NCBI GenBank assembly: GCA_019118645.1
Contig: DWYN01000139.1
Coordinates: 1 to 60,458, forward strand
Source: Candidatus Blautia excrementipullorum
Lineage (GTDB): Bacteria > Bacillota > Clostridia > Lachnospirales > Lachnospiraceae
DNA length: 60,458 bases
Reading direction: 5' to 3'
Positions 9,294 to 17,855 of the stretch are shown piece after piece. Both the position numbers and the translations under genes were made by a program. The notes beneath the pieces are model-generated. The model was given only the letters and a program-made list of their open reading frames with translations. It was not told where the DNA came from and made no database searches. Numbering within the stretch: position 1 is the stretch's first letter; every line of letters starts with the position of its first letter.

Positions 9294-10801
9294 TGGCAAA
9301 AGTAATCATGATACAGGGAACAATGTCAAACGCCGGAAAAAGCCTGCTGACAGCAGGATTGTGCAGAATCTTCCGGCAGGACGGATACCGGGTGGCTCCT
9401 TTTAAATCCCAGAACATGGCTCTTAATTCCTATATTACCAGCGAAGGGCTGGAAATGGGGCGGGCTCAGGTGATGCAGGCGGAGGCGGCCGGCATTGAGC
9501 CGTCCGTTCTGATGAATCCCATCCTTCTGAAACCAACCAATGATACAGGATCCCAGGTGATTGTAAACGGAGAGGTACTGGGAACCATGAGCGCCCGGGA
9601 TTATTTTAAATATAAGAAAAAGCTGGTTCCCGATATTATGAAGGCTTTCCGGAAACTTTCCGGGGAGAACGATATCATTGTTATAGAAGGGGCGGGCAGC
9701 CCTGCGGAAATCAACCTGAAAACAGAAGATATTGTAAATATGGGAATGGCGGAAATGGCGAACGCCCCGGTTCTTCTGGTGGGAGATATTGACAGAGGCG
9801 GGGTTTTTGCCCAGCTTTACGGTACGGTAGAGCTTCTTGAACCGGAGGAGAGGGCCCGCGTCAAGGGACTGATTATCAATAAGTTCCGTGGAGACAAAAG
9901 CATACTGGATCCCGGCATTGAGATGCTGGAGGAAAAATGCCGGATTCCCGTAGTAGGCGTGGCACCTTACCTGGATATTCAGGTGGAAGACGAAGACAGT
10001 CTGACGGAACGGTTTGACAGAAATCAGGAGACGGGACTGATTGATATTGCGGTTATCCGCATTCCCAGAATTTCCAATTTTACGGACTTTAATCCTCTGG
10101 AAAGCATACCCGGTGTTTCTCTCCGCTATGTGAAGCATACCGGGGATCTGAAGAACCCGGACGTCATTATTCTCCCGGGAACCAAGAATACTATGGAGGA
10201 TCTGCGCTGGCTGCGGGAGAGCGGAATGGAAGCCCTGATCCTGAAGGCTGCCGGCAGAGGAACCCTCATCTTCGGTATCTGCGGGGGATATCAGATGCTG
10301 GGAGAAACACTCAGCGATCCCCACGGAGTGGAGGCCGGAGGCTCCATGAGAGGCATGGGACTTCTTCCCATGGATACGGTCTTTGCTGAGAAAAAAACGA
10401 GAACCCAGGTGACGGGGAAATTCCTGGATCTTTCCGGAGACTATGAGACACTTTCCGGAGTGGAATTCACAGGCTACGAGATCCACATGGGAGACAGCGT
10501 GCGGAAAGGCCGGGCAAAACCCTGCACCTCTGTCCGGGACGGGGTGACCGGAGAAGAAAAAACAGAGGGTACTTTTACAGAGAATGTCTGCGGCACTTAT
10601 GTACACGGAATCTTTGACAAAGAAGAGACAGCGCTGGCTCTGGTGCGGGCGGCCGGAGAAAAGAAGGGCGTGGACGTATCCCGGATGGAGGGCGTAGACT
10701 TTGCGTCTTTTAAGGAACAGCAGTATGATATACTGGCGGCAGAGCTCAGAAAGCATCTGGACATGAAAAAAATATATGAGATTCTTGATCGCGGCGCATA
10801 A
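9293..10801 (+). CDS. cbiP: Cobyric acid synthase
   Basis: 502 residues. CbiP/CobQ amidates side chains b, d, e and g of adenosyl-cobyrinate a,c-diamide. The nucleotide-binding motif [11 protein letters not shown] is at 9-19, [13 protein letters not shown] follows, and the glutamine amidotransferase Cys is in [11 protein letters not shown] (about C330), with a His in YVHGIFD. AGGAGG lies upstream of ATG 9293. A long open frame on the opposite strand (9326-10813) is a mirror of this gene's codon pattern and was not called. Confidence 0.95.
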   Translation: MAKVIMIQGTMSNAGKSLLTAGLCRIFRQDGYRVAPFKSQNMALNSYITSEGLEMGRAQVMQAEAAGIEPSVLMNPILLKPTNDTGSQVIVNGEVLGTMSARDYFKYKKKLVPDIMKAFRKLSGENDIIVIEGAGSPAEINLKTEDIVNMGMAEMANAPVLLVGDIDRGGVFAQLYGTVELLEPEERARVKGLIINKFRGDKSILDPGIEMLEEKCRIPVVGVAPYLDIQVEDEDSLTERFDRNQETGLIDIAVIRIPRISNFTDFNPLESIPGVSLRYVKHTGDLKNPDVIILPGTKNTMEDLRWLRESGMEALILKAAGRGTLIFGICGGYQMLGETLSDPHGVEAGGSMRGMGLLPMDTVFAEKKTRTQVTGKFLDLSGDYETLSGVEFTGYEIHMGDSVRKGRAKPCTSVRDGVTGEEKTEGTFTENVCGTYVHGIFDKEETALALVRAAGEKKGVDVSRMEGVDFASFKEQQYDILAAELRKHLDMKKIYEILDRGA

Positions 10802-10852
10802 GCCGGCAGGCAAGGATGAACAGGATCAGCCGAATTTGACAGGAGGGATAAA

Positions 10853-11494
10853 ATGAAGGTCGAACTTGAAAATGTGAAGCCAATGGATATTGAAAAGCGC
10901 AGCTTTGAAATCATAACAGAAGAGCTGGGCGGCAAAAAGCTGATTCCGGGAACGGAATTGATTGTAAAACGCTGTATTCATACCAGTGCGGATTTTGATT
11001 ATGCGGAAAATCTCTGCTTTTCGCCGGACGCTGTAGAAAAAGCCATTCAGGCCATTAAGGAGGGAGCGTGCATTGTCACGGATACCCAGATGGCAAAGTC
11101 GGGGATAAACAAGCGGGCCCTTGCCCGTTACGGCGGAGAGGTATTCTGCTTTATGTCTGATGAGGATGTCGCCGAGGCGGCAAAGAAAAACGGCACCACA
11201 AGAGCCACGGCAAGTATGGACAAAGCGGCTTCCATGGACAAAAAACTGATTTTTGCCATCGGAAACGCCCCCACTGCCCTGGTGCGCCTCTATGAGCTTA
11301 TTGAGGACGGGAAGCTGAATCCGGAACTGATCATCGGAGTTCCGGTGGGGTTTGTGAATGTGGTGCAGTCCAAGGAACTGATCATGGAGACAAAGACGCC
11401 CTACATTGTGGCAAAAGGCCGCAAGGGAGGCAGCAATATCGCGGCATGCATTGTGAACGCTCTGCTTTATATGATCGATAACCGGAGGGACTGA
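10853..11494 (+). CDS. cbiC: Cobalt-precorrin-8X methylmutase
   Basis: 213 residues. CbiC moves the methyl group from C-11 to C-12, giving cobyrinate. The catalytic His is in RCIHTSADFD (H43), followed by the conserved AIKEGACIVTDTQMAKSGI and, near the C-terminus, GVPVGFVNVVQSKE. Start ATG 10853 has GGAGG about 7 nt upstream. It is last in the cob operon, 51 bp after cbiP, and converges on the MocR gene with a hairpin between them. Confidence 0.95.
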   Translation: MKVELENVKPMDIEKRSFEIITEELGGKKLIPGTELIVKRCIHTSADFDYAENLCFSPDAVEKAIQAIKEGACIVTDTQMAKSGINKRALARYGGEVFCFMSDEDVAEAAKKNGTTRATASMDKAASMDKKLIFAIGNAPTALVRLYELIEDGKLNPELIIGVPVGFVNVVQSKELIMETKTPYIVAKGRKGGSNIAACIVNALLYMIDNRRD

Positions 11495-11506
11495 CCGCCG
11501 GTTATC
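11477..11506. terminator. Hairpin between convergent cbiC and mocR-like genes
   Basis: GATAACCGGAGG pairs with CCGCCGGTTATC with one mismatch, loop GACTGA. It overlaps the cbiC stop codon. There is no clean T-run on the plus side, so terminator activity is plausible but unproved. Confidence 0.45.
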
Positions 11507-11507
11507 T

Positions 11508-12818
11508 TCAGAGCAGGCTTTTCAGGAGTTCACAGGCCGGGCGGAAATCCTCGGCAGGCATGGCGGAGCAGGAGAGAAGCAGGGTCACGGATCCGGCCTC
11601 TTCTTTCAGAATTTCCAGGCGCAGGCCTTTTGCCCGCGCCTCTTTTTTCAGGGAAGCGCCGTCAGAGGAACAGGGCAGAGTCAGCGCAAGGGAGGTTCCC
11701 GCCTCGCCGATCTGAATCTGGCAGCGGCTGCCGAATACGGCCTGGATTTCTGCTCGAAGCCGCTTCATTTTTAAGGTATAGAGACGTTTCAGCCGCCGTA
11801 TCTGGGATGCCAGATGGCCATCGCGGATAAACTGACACAGAGCGATCTGTTCTGCCTTTGAGGCGGTCTGATTGTAGCAGGCCGCTTTTTTCTGGTAGGC
11901 CTCCGAGAGCCTGGGCGGCAGGATCATGAAGCTGATGCGGATGGACGGCAGGAGGAGCCGTGAAAAGGAGCCGATGTAGACGACGCCGTGCCCTCCGGCC
12001 AGACTGAAAAGGGAGGGGGTAGGCTTCTGCAGGTAAACGAATTCATTTTCAAAATCGTCCTCTATGATCAGGCTCTGATGCTCTCCGGCATAATGAAGCA
12101 GCTCCATTCTTCTAGAAACCGGCATGATTTCGCCCCATTTTGTCATATGGGCCGGGGAAACATAGATAACGCCGCTGTCCTTGTTCCGATAGCGCACTTC
12201 AAATCCATAGTCGGAAAACACAGTGCTTCCCTGGATGAAAGAGGCGGTGGGAAAAGAGACTGTCTTTTTGTCTTTAATCAGAGGACAGAGGATATGAAGA
12301 AGGCTTTGAACGCCGGCTCCGATTACAATGTCATCCGGTGAGCAGGTGACGTTTCTTCTCTGCCGCACATATTCTGAGAGCACCTGTCTGAAATCCGGCT
12401 CTCCCTGGGGTTCGCCGTAGGAGAGGAGCCTTTCGTTCTGCCTGAGGGCGCTTTTCAGGTACCGCTGCCAGAGATCAAAGCGGAAACTCTCCCGGTCAAC
12501 GCCTGAAGACGCGAAATTGTACCGGAGCGGAGGCAGGGCAGGGCGGGAGCTCTTCTGGGGAGCGGGTTTCTGCTCCGCAATATCCGTTACATAGTAGCCG
12601 CTCTGGGCTTTGGAAATAATATAGCCGTCCGCTGCAAGCTGCAGATAGGCATTTTCGATGGTTGTCCGGCTTAAATGGAGATCCCGGGCACAGGTGCGCA
12701 GGGAGGGCATCCGGCTTCCCGGAGGAAGGCGGCGGCTGAGGATCAGCTCCCGGTAATAGTGGTATACCTGAAGGTACAGGCGCTCTGAACTGTCTGAATT
12801 GTGAAATGAAAGAACCAT
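11508..12818 (-). CDS. MocR-family (GntR/aminotransferase) regulator, PdxR-like
   Basis: 436 residues. An N-terminal GntR winged helix (about 1-75, PSLRTCARDLHLSRTTIENAYLQLAADGY) is joined to a fold-type I aminotransferase-like domain (about 115-436). It faces the pyridoxal kinase gene across a 137-bp divergent region, the standard layout of PdxR regulators of vitamin B6 genes. The segment that normally carries the PLP lysine (family GSFSK) reads GSFSRLLLPSIRISF, with a CGG arginine codon, so a Schiff base with PLP is not expected. It may sense PLP without covalent attachment, or another ligand. Function as PdxR is inferred from position. Confidence 0.85.
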   Translation of the reverse strand: MVLSFHNSDSSERLYLQVYHYYRELILSRRLPPGSRMPSLRTCARDLHLSRTTIENAYLQLAADGYIISKAQSGYYVTDIAEQKPAPQKSSRPALPPLRYNFASSGVDRESFRFDLWQRYLKSALRQNERLLSYGEPQGEPDFRQVLSEYVRQRRNVTCSPDDIVIGAGVQSLLHILCPLIKDKKTVSFPTASFIQGSTVFSDYGFEVRYRNKDSGVIYVSPAHMTKWGEIMPVSRRMELLHYAGEHQSLIIEDDFENEFVYLQKPTPSLFSLAGGHGVVYIGSFSRLLLPSIRISFMILPPRLSEAYQKKAACYNQTASKAEQIALCQFIRDGHLASQIRRLKRLYTLKMKRLRAEIQAVFGSRCQIQIGEAGTSLALTLPCSSDGASLKKEARAKGLRLEILKEEAGSVTLLLSCSAMPAEDFRPACELLKSLL

Positions 12819-12955
12819 AAACTGTCCCCCTGAAATGAAAAGAAATTGGATATTTATTCGTACACACTCTGGTGGTATGCTGATAATCCAGTAAAATTAT
12901 TTTATCATGAAATAAGCAGAATGTATTCTGTTTTTTGCAAAGGAGATATGTGGAA

Positions 12956-13855
12956 GTGAAGAAAATTGCAGTTTTAAACGATTTGTCGGGTTTGGGAAAA
13001 TGTTCGCTGACGGCGGCCATCTCAGTGATTTCGGTTATGGGAGTACAGGCATGCCCGCTTCCCACGGCCATTTTAAGCGCGCAGACGGGATTTTCTTCTT
13101 ATTACTATGATGATTATACGGAACATATCGGAGAGATCATGAGAGAGTGGAAGAAAATGGATTTTCGTCCTGACGGAATCTATACAGGCTTTCTTGCCGG
13201 GGATGTTCAGGCGGAGAGAGTGCTGGAATTTTTAGACACATTCCGTGAAGAAGATACGAAAATTCTTGTAGATCCGGTCCTGGGAGACAACGGGGAGGAA
13301 TACCCGATTTATACAGAAAAGCTCTGTGAAAAAATGCGCTGTCTGGCAGAGCAGGCATCCATCATCACCCCTAATCTTACAGAGGCTCTCCTTCTGCTAT
13401 ACGGCCGCGGGAGGATACGGCAGATATGGCAGCAGCTTACCGGAGCGGAGCCGGAGCGCTTCCGGGAAATGGCGGAACAGATCGGCGCGGAGCTTGCGGA
13501 ACGTTTCCGCGGGGAGGCGGTCATCACAGGAATCGATCTGCGGGACACGGGAAAGAGAGAGCCGGGCAGGAATCGTCAAAATACGGACGCAGATATGAAA
13601 ATCGGGAATCTGATTTGCCGGGGAACGGACGCGGAGTGGGTGGTTTCCCAAAAAGAAGGAGGCAGCTATTCGGGCACCGGGGATCTCTTCGCCTCTGTTG
13701 TCTGTGCGGGAATGGTAAAAGGAACCGACACTGCCGTTTCTGTAAAAAAGGCAGTACGGTTCCTCTCGAAAGCAATTCATGATACGGTTCTGGAAGGCAC
13801 AGACCGGAATGAAGGCGTATGCTTTGAAACGTATCTTCATGAACTAAACGAATAA
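12956..13855 (+). CDS. pdxK: Pyridoxal/pyridoxamine kinase (PdxY/PdxK family)
   Basis: 299 residues, ribokinase fold. It phosphorylates B6 vitamers to PLP/PMP, a salvage step; PLP is the cofactor of CobD and HemL encoded nearby. It begins KKIAVLNDLSGLGKCSL, has FSSYYYDDYTEHI, DPVLGDNGEEY and the anion-hole/base motif SGTGDLFAS. I take GTG 12956 (AGGAG 10 nt upstream) because the product then starts like other PdxY proteins; a TTG at 12935 and GTG at 12950 are also in frame. It is divergent from the MocR gene. Confidence 0.9.
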   Translation: MKKIAVLNDLSGLGKCSLTAAISVISVMGVQACPLPTAILSAQTGFSSYYYDDYTEHIGEIMREWKKMDFRPDGIYTGFLAGDVQAERVLEFLDTFREEDTKILVDPVLGDNGEEYPIYTEKLCEKMRCLAEQASIITPNLTEALLLLYGRGRIRQIWQQLTGAEPERFREMAEQIGAELAERFRGEAVITGIDLRDTGKREPGRNRQNTDADMKIGNLICRGTDAEWVVSQKEGGSYSGTGDLFASVVCAGMVKGTDTAVSVKKAVRFLSKAIHDTVLEGTDRNEGVCFETYLHELNE

Positions 13856-13875
13856 GGCGGCGGATGACAGGCCGG

Positions 13876-13907
13876 CAGAAATCAATAGATTTTTAAAATG
13901 ATTTCTG
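13876..13907. terminator. Hairpin between convergent pdxK and cbiL
   Basis: CAGAAATCA (13876-13884) and TGATTTCTG (13899-13907) are perfect inverted copies with an A/T-rich loop, between the two convergent genes and covering the cbiL stop. Likely a weak bidirectional terminator. Confidence 0.45.
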
Positions 13908-14591
13908 TCCCTGCTCCTTGGCGATAATGAGGGAGTAGTACCCTGCATTGTCAGGGATTTCCTCTGCGCCGTGATAGACATGTTCGTTTTCCATGCCGCA
14001 GTTTTCCACCATATATACGTCGCGGCCGCTGCTTTTCAGGATCTCTTTTACCTGGCTCATCTTTCTTCCGGCCTTCATCAGTACATAATTGCCGGGAGCC
14101 TGAAGAGATGCGTCAGGATGATGGGCAGCCGGCAGGATATGAAGCGGTTCATTCCACTCGGAGAGGGGCAGATTCAGACGTGCCGCTGCTGCGCAGAAAG
14201 AAGTAATGCCGCTGACAAGGGCAGTCTGATAGCCATCGCTGACGACGATTTTCTGAAGATAGGTATAAGTGGAGTATACGCAGGGATCGCCCAGGGTAAG
14301 AAAGACGATATTTTTCCCCTGTTTTAGATAGGACTCCAGAAGGGCGGCGCCTTTTTTGTGGTTCCGTCTCATTTCTTCCCGGTCGTGGGTCATAGGCATG
14401 GGAACGGGCAGCAGTGTTTTCTCTGCCAGCTGGGGAACCGCCTGGACAGCAATCTGATAAGCTACCGTCTCTTTTGGCTCTGTGCCCGGCACAGCGATAA
14501 TCTCTGTTTCCCGTATCAGGTGGACTGCCTTTAAAGTCATCAGCTCCGGGTCGCCGGGACCGACGCCGACTCCGTATAAAATTCCATTCAT
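13893..14591 (-). CDS. cbiL: Cobalt-precorrin-2 C20-methyltransferase
   Basis: 232 residues. CbiL (CobI family) methylates C-20 of cobalt-precorrin-2, the first SAM methylation after cobalt insertion. N-terminal GVGVGPGDPELMTLKA and LTLGDPCVYSTYTYL are diagnostic, with VSGITSFCAAAA following. GGAGG lies about 8 nt before ATG 14591. It stands alone on the minus strand with its own promoter, apart from the main cob operon, so it may be controlled separately. Confidence 0.94.
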   Translation of the reverse strand: MNGILYGVGVGPGDPELMTLKAVHLIRETEIIAVPGTEPKETVAYQIAVQAVPQLAEKTLLPVPMPMTHDREEMRRNHKKGAALLESYLKQGKNIVFLTLGDPCVYSTYTYLQKIVVSDGYQTALVSGITSFCAAAARLNLPLSEWNEPLHILPAAHHPDASLQAPGNYVLMKAGRKMSQVKEILKSSGRDVYMVENCGMENEHVYHGAEEIPDNAGYYSLIIAKEQGQKSF

Positions 14592-14625
14592 CTATTGTTC
14601 CTCCTGTATCAGACAAATTTCTTCT

Positions 14626-14654
14626 ATTATACTTGAACTGCATTTGAATTGCAA
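14626..14654 (-). promoter_or_regulatory. Promoter of cbiL
   Basis: On the minus strand TTGCAA (14649-14654), a 17-bp spacer and TATAAT (14626-14631) precede cbiL by about 35 bp. Confidence 0.65.
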
Positions 14655-14736
14655 TGTTGAGATCCGGCATATTTGAAATCAGGGCCGGGCGGAAGAGATA
14701 AAATCTGACGGAACAGAAAACTGTTCTAAAAAGGGA

Positions 14737-14765
14737 TTTACATTTAGATAAAAATAATGTAAAAT
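14737..14765 (+). promoter_or_regulatory. Promoter of the riboswitch leader
   Basis: TTTACA (14737-14742), a 17-bp spacer and TAAAAT (14760-14765). It places transcription start near 14772, just before the yybP-ykoY-like element. A perfect hairpin, GAACAG-AAAA-CTGTTC, sits at 14711-14726 just upstream and could be an operator. Confidence 0.65.
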
Positions 14766-14774
14766 GGAAAAAAC

Positions 14775-14873
14775 AGTAAATGTAAGGGAGTAGTTGACAT
14801 CCTGAGTTTGATGTAACAAAATCAACATACATGGTTTTCGGACCTGGTTTTGTTTGAAACAACGAGACTTATT
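14775..14873 (+). ncRNA. yybP-ykoY (Mn2+) riboswitch aptamer
   Basis: The two conserved halves of this class are visible: GGGAGTAG at about 14787-14794 and AACGAGACTTA at about 14860-14870. Between them is a P2 arm (GTTGA/TCAAC enclosing ACATC/GATGT). The 3' half overlaps the 5' strand of a strong terminator, the usual arrangement for a metal-ON switch. Members of this RNA class bind Mn2+ and control Mn exporters; here the next gene is a P-type ATPase. The exact P1 pairing is short and was judged by eye. Confidence 0.82.
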
Positions 14874-14914
14874 CACAGAAGGAAGATTTCTAGTGAATAG
14901 GTCTCTTTTTTGTT
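14863..14914 (+). terminator. Riboswitch-controlled intrinsic terminator
   Basis: GAGACTTATTCAC and GTGAATAGGTCTC form a 13-bp stem (one G-U) followed by six T. The 5' strand is shared with the riboswitch core, so ligand binding should block the terminator. Confidence 0.85.
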
Positions 14915-14987
14915 GTACTCCTGTATATTTCTCTATGGCGACGACGGCGGAAGACACCGGATTTTACCTTATTTATATTTTAAGAAC

Positions 14988-15016
14988 TTGACACAAAAGG
15001 AACCGTATGCTTATAT
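14988..15016 (+). promoter_or_regulatory. Second promoter, downstream of the riboswitch terminator
   Basis: TTGACA (14988-14993), then TTATAT at 15011 (17 bp) or TATATT at 15012 (18 bp). It would give a transcript of the ATPase gene that bypasses the riboswitch. The remaining leader to 15168 has GC-rich inverted segments but no RNA family that I recognise. Confidence 0.55.
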
Positions 15017-15168
15017 TGAAAATAGAAATTCCATTTTTGGGAATATTATTGGAAAAGGAGCGAAAATGCGGTGCGGAAGCTTAAAATAGGAATAAGGTAC
15101 AGCCGGCGGACGGCCTTTCGGCATTGCAGCCATATGGATATATAAAATCAGCAGAAAGGAAGAATGGC

Positions 15169-17808
15169 ATGAAAGAATACTTGTCAAGCTATGAGGAGGT
15201 TTTGAAGCAGCAGCAGACGACGGCGGAAGGTCTTTCTTCGCCGGAGGCAGGCTCCAGACTTGCCAAATACGGGAAGAACGAACTTGAGAAAGGGAAAAAG
15301 GAGTCTCTTTTAAAGCGTTTTCTGAAAGAACTTTCCGATCCTATGATCATTATTCTGATTGTGGCAGCTGTGATCTCCGGAATTACTGCGTTCTATGAGG
15401 GGGAATCCTTTGCGGACGTGATTATTATTATGGCCGTTGTGGTAATCAATGCAGTTCTGGGTGTTTTCCAGGAGAGCAAGGCGGAGGCCGCCATTGAGGC
15501 TCTGCAGGAGATTGCCGCCGCCACAAGCAAGGTGCTCAGGGACGGAAAAATGGTTACCCTGAAAAGCGACGAGCTGGTTCCGGGAGACATTGTTGTTCTG
15601 GAAGCCGGAGACGCGGTGCCTGCTGACGGGCGGATCATTGAGTGCGCCAGCATGAAAATCGAGGAGGCGGCTCTTACCGGAGAGTCCGTTCCGGTAAATA
15701 AAATTGTAGATCTCCTTCAGCTGAAGGAACAGAAGGATGTTCCTCTGGGAGACAGGAAAAACATGGTTTATATGGGATCCACAGTTGTGTACGGCAGGGG
15801 AAAAGCGGTGATTACCGGAACAGGAATGAATACGGAGATGGGAAAGATCGCCAAAGCTCTCTCCCAGGCCAAGGATGAGGCCACACCTCTTCAGCTGAAG
15901 CTGAATCAGCTCAGCAAAATCCTCACCGTACTGGTAATCGGCATTTGCGCGGTGATCTTCGCAGTGGGACTTTTCCGCGCCGGAATCAGCGGAGATACGA
16001 TTCTCAGTACCTTTATGGTGGCTGTTTCTCTGGCTGTTGCCGCGATTCCAGAAGGACTGGCGGCTGTTGTCACAATTGTGCTGTCCATCGGCGTCACCAA
16101 TATGTCGAAGAGGAACGCGATTATCCGCAAGCTGACTGCGGTGGAGACGCTGGGATGCACGCAGATTATCTGTTCCGACAAGACGGGAACGTTAACCCAG
16201 AATAAAATGACGGTTGTGGAACATGCGGCGGATGATGAAAAAATTCTGGAAACCGCAATGGCGCTCTGCTCTGACGCGGAGCTGGACCGGGATTCCGGGG
16301 AAGCGGTAGGAGAACCGACGGAATGTGCCCTTGTCAATGACGCGGCAAAGAACGGACTTCTTAAATCAGAGCTGGAAAAGGAATATGTGCGTGTGGGCGA
16401 GGCGCCTTTTGATTCCATGCGGAAGATGATGTCCACAGTTCATAAAACGCCGGAGGGAGCGGTTATACAGTTTACAAAGGGAGCTCCCGACGAGGTGCTG
16501 AAGCGCTGTTCCTTCGCTATGTCAGGAGGCGTAAAAGTGCCGATGACAGAGGAAATCAGGACATCCATTCTGAAAAGCAACAAGGAAATGGCGGACAGAG
16601 CGCTGAGAGTTCTCTGCGCGGCAAGCCGTGAATGGAAGGATGTGCCGGAAAGCACGGAGCCGGAATTCCTTGAAAAGGATCTGACTTATCTCGGATTGTC
16701 GGGCATGATCGATCCGGTCCGTCCGGAAGTGAAGGCGGCCATTGAGGAGTGCAGGGGCGCGGGAATCCGTCCTATTATGATTACCGGCGACCACAAAGAT
16801 ACGGCAGTTGCCATCGGTATGGAACTTGGCATTATCTCAGATCCGTCCCAGGCGATTACCGGCGCGCAGCTGGATGAGATCAGTGACGAGGAGTTTAAAA
16901 ACAGAATTACGGAGTTCTCCGTATATGCCCGTGTACAGCCGGAGCATAAGGTCCGCATTGTGAAGGCGTGGAAGGCAAAAGGAATGATTACGGCCATGAC
17001 AGGAGACGGCGTCAACGATGCGCCTTCCATCAAGACAGCGGATATTGGAATCGGAATGGGCATCACCGGAACGGACGTGACGAAAAATGTGGCGGATATG
17101 GTGCTGGCGGATGACAACTTTGCGACCATAGTTTCAGCAGTAGAGGAAGGACGGCGCATATATGCGAATATGCGGAAGGCGATTCAGTTCCTTCTGGCGT
17201 CCAACCTTGCGGAGGTTCTGGCTATTTTCTTTGCCACTATGATCGGATTTACCATTCTGCAGCCGGTTCATCTCCTTTGGATCAACCTGATTACCGACTG
17301 CTTCCCGGCTCTTGCTCTGGGACTGGAAAAGATTGAGCCGGATATTATGAAAAGGAAGCCTCGTGATCCCAAGGAGGGAATCTTTGCCGGAGGAATGGGA
17401 TTTGATGTATTTTTCCAGGGCGCTATTGTCACAGTGCTGGTACTGATTTCTTATCTGGTAGGACATCGTATTGAGTCCGGCGTGTGGGAATTTGTCAACA
17501 GCCCGGACGGAACAACTATGGCGTTTCTGACACTTTCCATGGTGGAAATTTTCCATTCTCTGAATATGAGAAGCCGGAGGGGGTCTATTTTTACCCTGCA
17601 CAGCCATAATAAGTTCCTGTACGGGGCGATGATTATTTCCCTCATTTTGACGACTGTAGTGATCGAGGTTCCGTTTATTGCGGCGGCATTTAAGTTTACC
17701 CCGATTGACCTGGAGGAATATGCCATTGCTCTGGGACTGGCGGTTCTGATTATACCGATCATGGAAGTGATCAAAGCGATTCAGAGAAAAGTAGAAAAAA
17801 CCGAATAA
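15169..17808 (+). CDS. P2A-type cation-transporting ATPase, probable Mn2+ (or Ca2+) exporter
   Basis: 879 residues, usual for PacL/YoaB-type P2A pumps. In order: cation-ATPase N-domain, M1-M2, actuator loop with LTGESVPV, M4 with AAIPEGLAAV, phosphorylation site CSDKTGTLTQNKM (Asp about 337), hinge MITGDHKDTA, TGDGVNDAPSIKTADIGIGMG, then M5-M10 including LLWINLITDCFPALALG. Annotated homologues are usually called calcium ATPases. The yybP-ykoY riboswitch upstream argues for Mn2+ export, as with Lactococcus YoaB. Start ATG 15169 has AAGGAAG 7 nt upstream; an upstream in-frame TTG (15124) has no ribosome site. Confidence 0.92.
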   Translation: MKEYLSSYEEVLKQQQTTAEGLSSPEAGSRLAKYGKNELEKGKKESLLKRFLKELSDPMIIILIVAAVISGITAFYEGESFADVIIIMAVVVINAVLGVFQESKAEAAIEALQEIAAATSKVLRDGKMVTLKSDELVPGDIVVLEAGDAVPADGRIIECASMKIEEAALTGESVPVNKIVDLLQLKEQKDVPLGDRKNMVYMGSTVVYGRGKAVITGTGMNTEMGKIAKALSQAKDEATPLQLKLNQLSKILTVLVIGICAVIFAVGLFRAGISGDTILSTFMVAVSLAVAAIPEGLAAVVTIVLSIGVTNMSKRNAIIRKLTAVETLGCTQIICSDKTGTLTQNKMTVVEHAADDEKILETAMALCSDAELDRDSGEAVGEPTECALVNDAAKNGLLKSELEKEYVRVGEAPFDSMRKMMSTVHKTPEGAVIQFTKGAPDEVLKRCSFAMSGGVKVPMTEEIRTSILKSNKEMADRALRVLCAASREWKDVPESTEPEFLEKDLTYLGLSGMIDPVRPEVKAAIEECRGAGIRPIMITGDHKDTAVAIGMELGIISDPSQAITGAQLDEISDEEFKNRITEFSVYARVQPEHKVRIVKAWKAKGMITAMTGDGVNDAPSIKTADIGIGMGITGTDVTKNVADMVLADDNFATIVSAVEEGRRIYANMRKAIQFLLASNLAEVLAIFFATMIGFTILQPVHLLWINLITDCFPALALGLEKIEPDIMKRKPRDPKEGIFAGGMGFDVFFQGAIVTVLVLISYLVGHRIESGVWEFVNSPDGTTMAFLTLSMVEIFHSLNMRSRRGSIFTLHSHNKFLYGAMIISLILTTVVIEVPFIAAAFKFTPIDLEEYAIALGLAVLIIPIMEVIKAIQRKVEKTE

Positions 17809-17855
17809 ATGATGGGGCAAAGGGATGAAAGAATAGACTGAAGAGGAGAGAGTAT

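Noticed and set aside
9326-10813. 495-codon open frame on the minus strand opposite cbiP
   Set aside because: cbiP is complete with all motifs; the reverse frame lacks a ribosome site and any recognisable motif, and reflects codon bias of cbiP.
12948-12959. Four-codon ORF (ATG TGG AAG TGA) overlapping the pdxK start as a leader peptide
   Set aside because: Only 2 nt separate it from the AGGAG, too close for initiation; the GTG at 12956 fits better.
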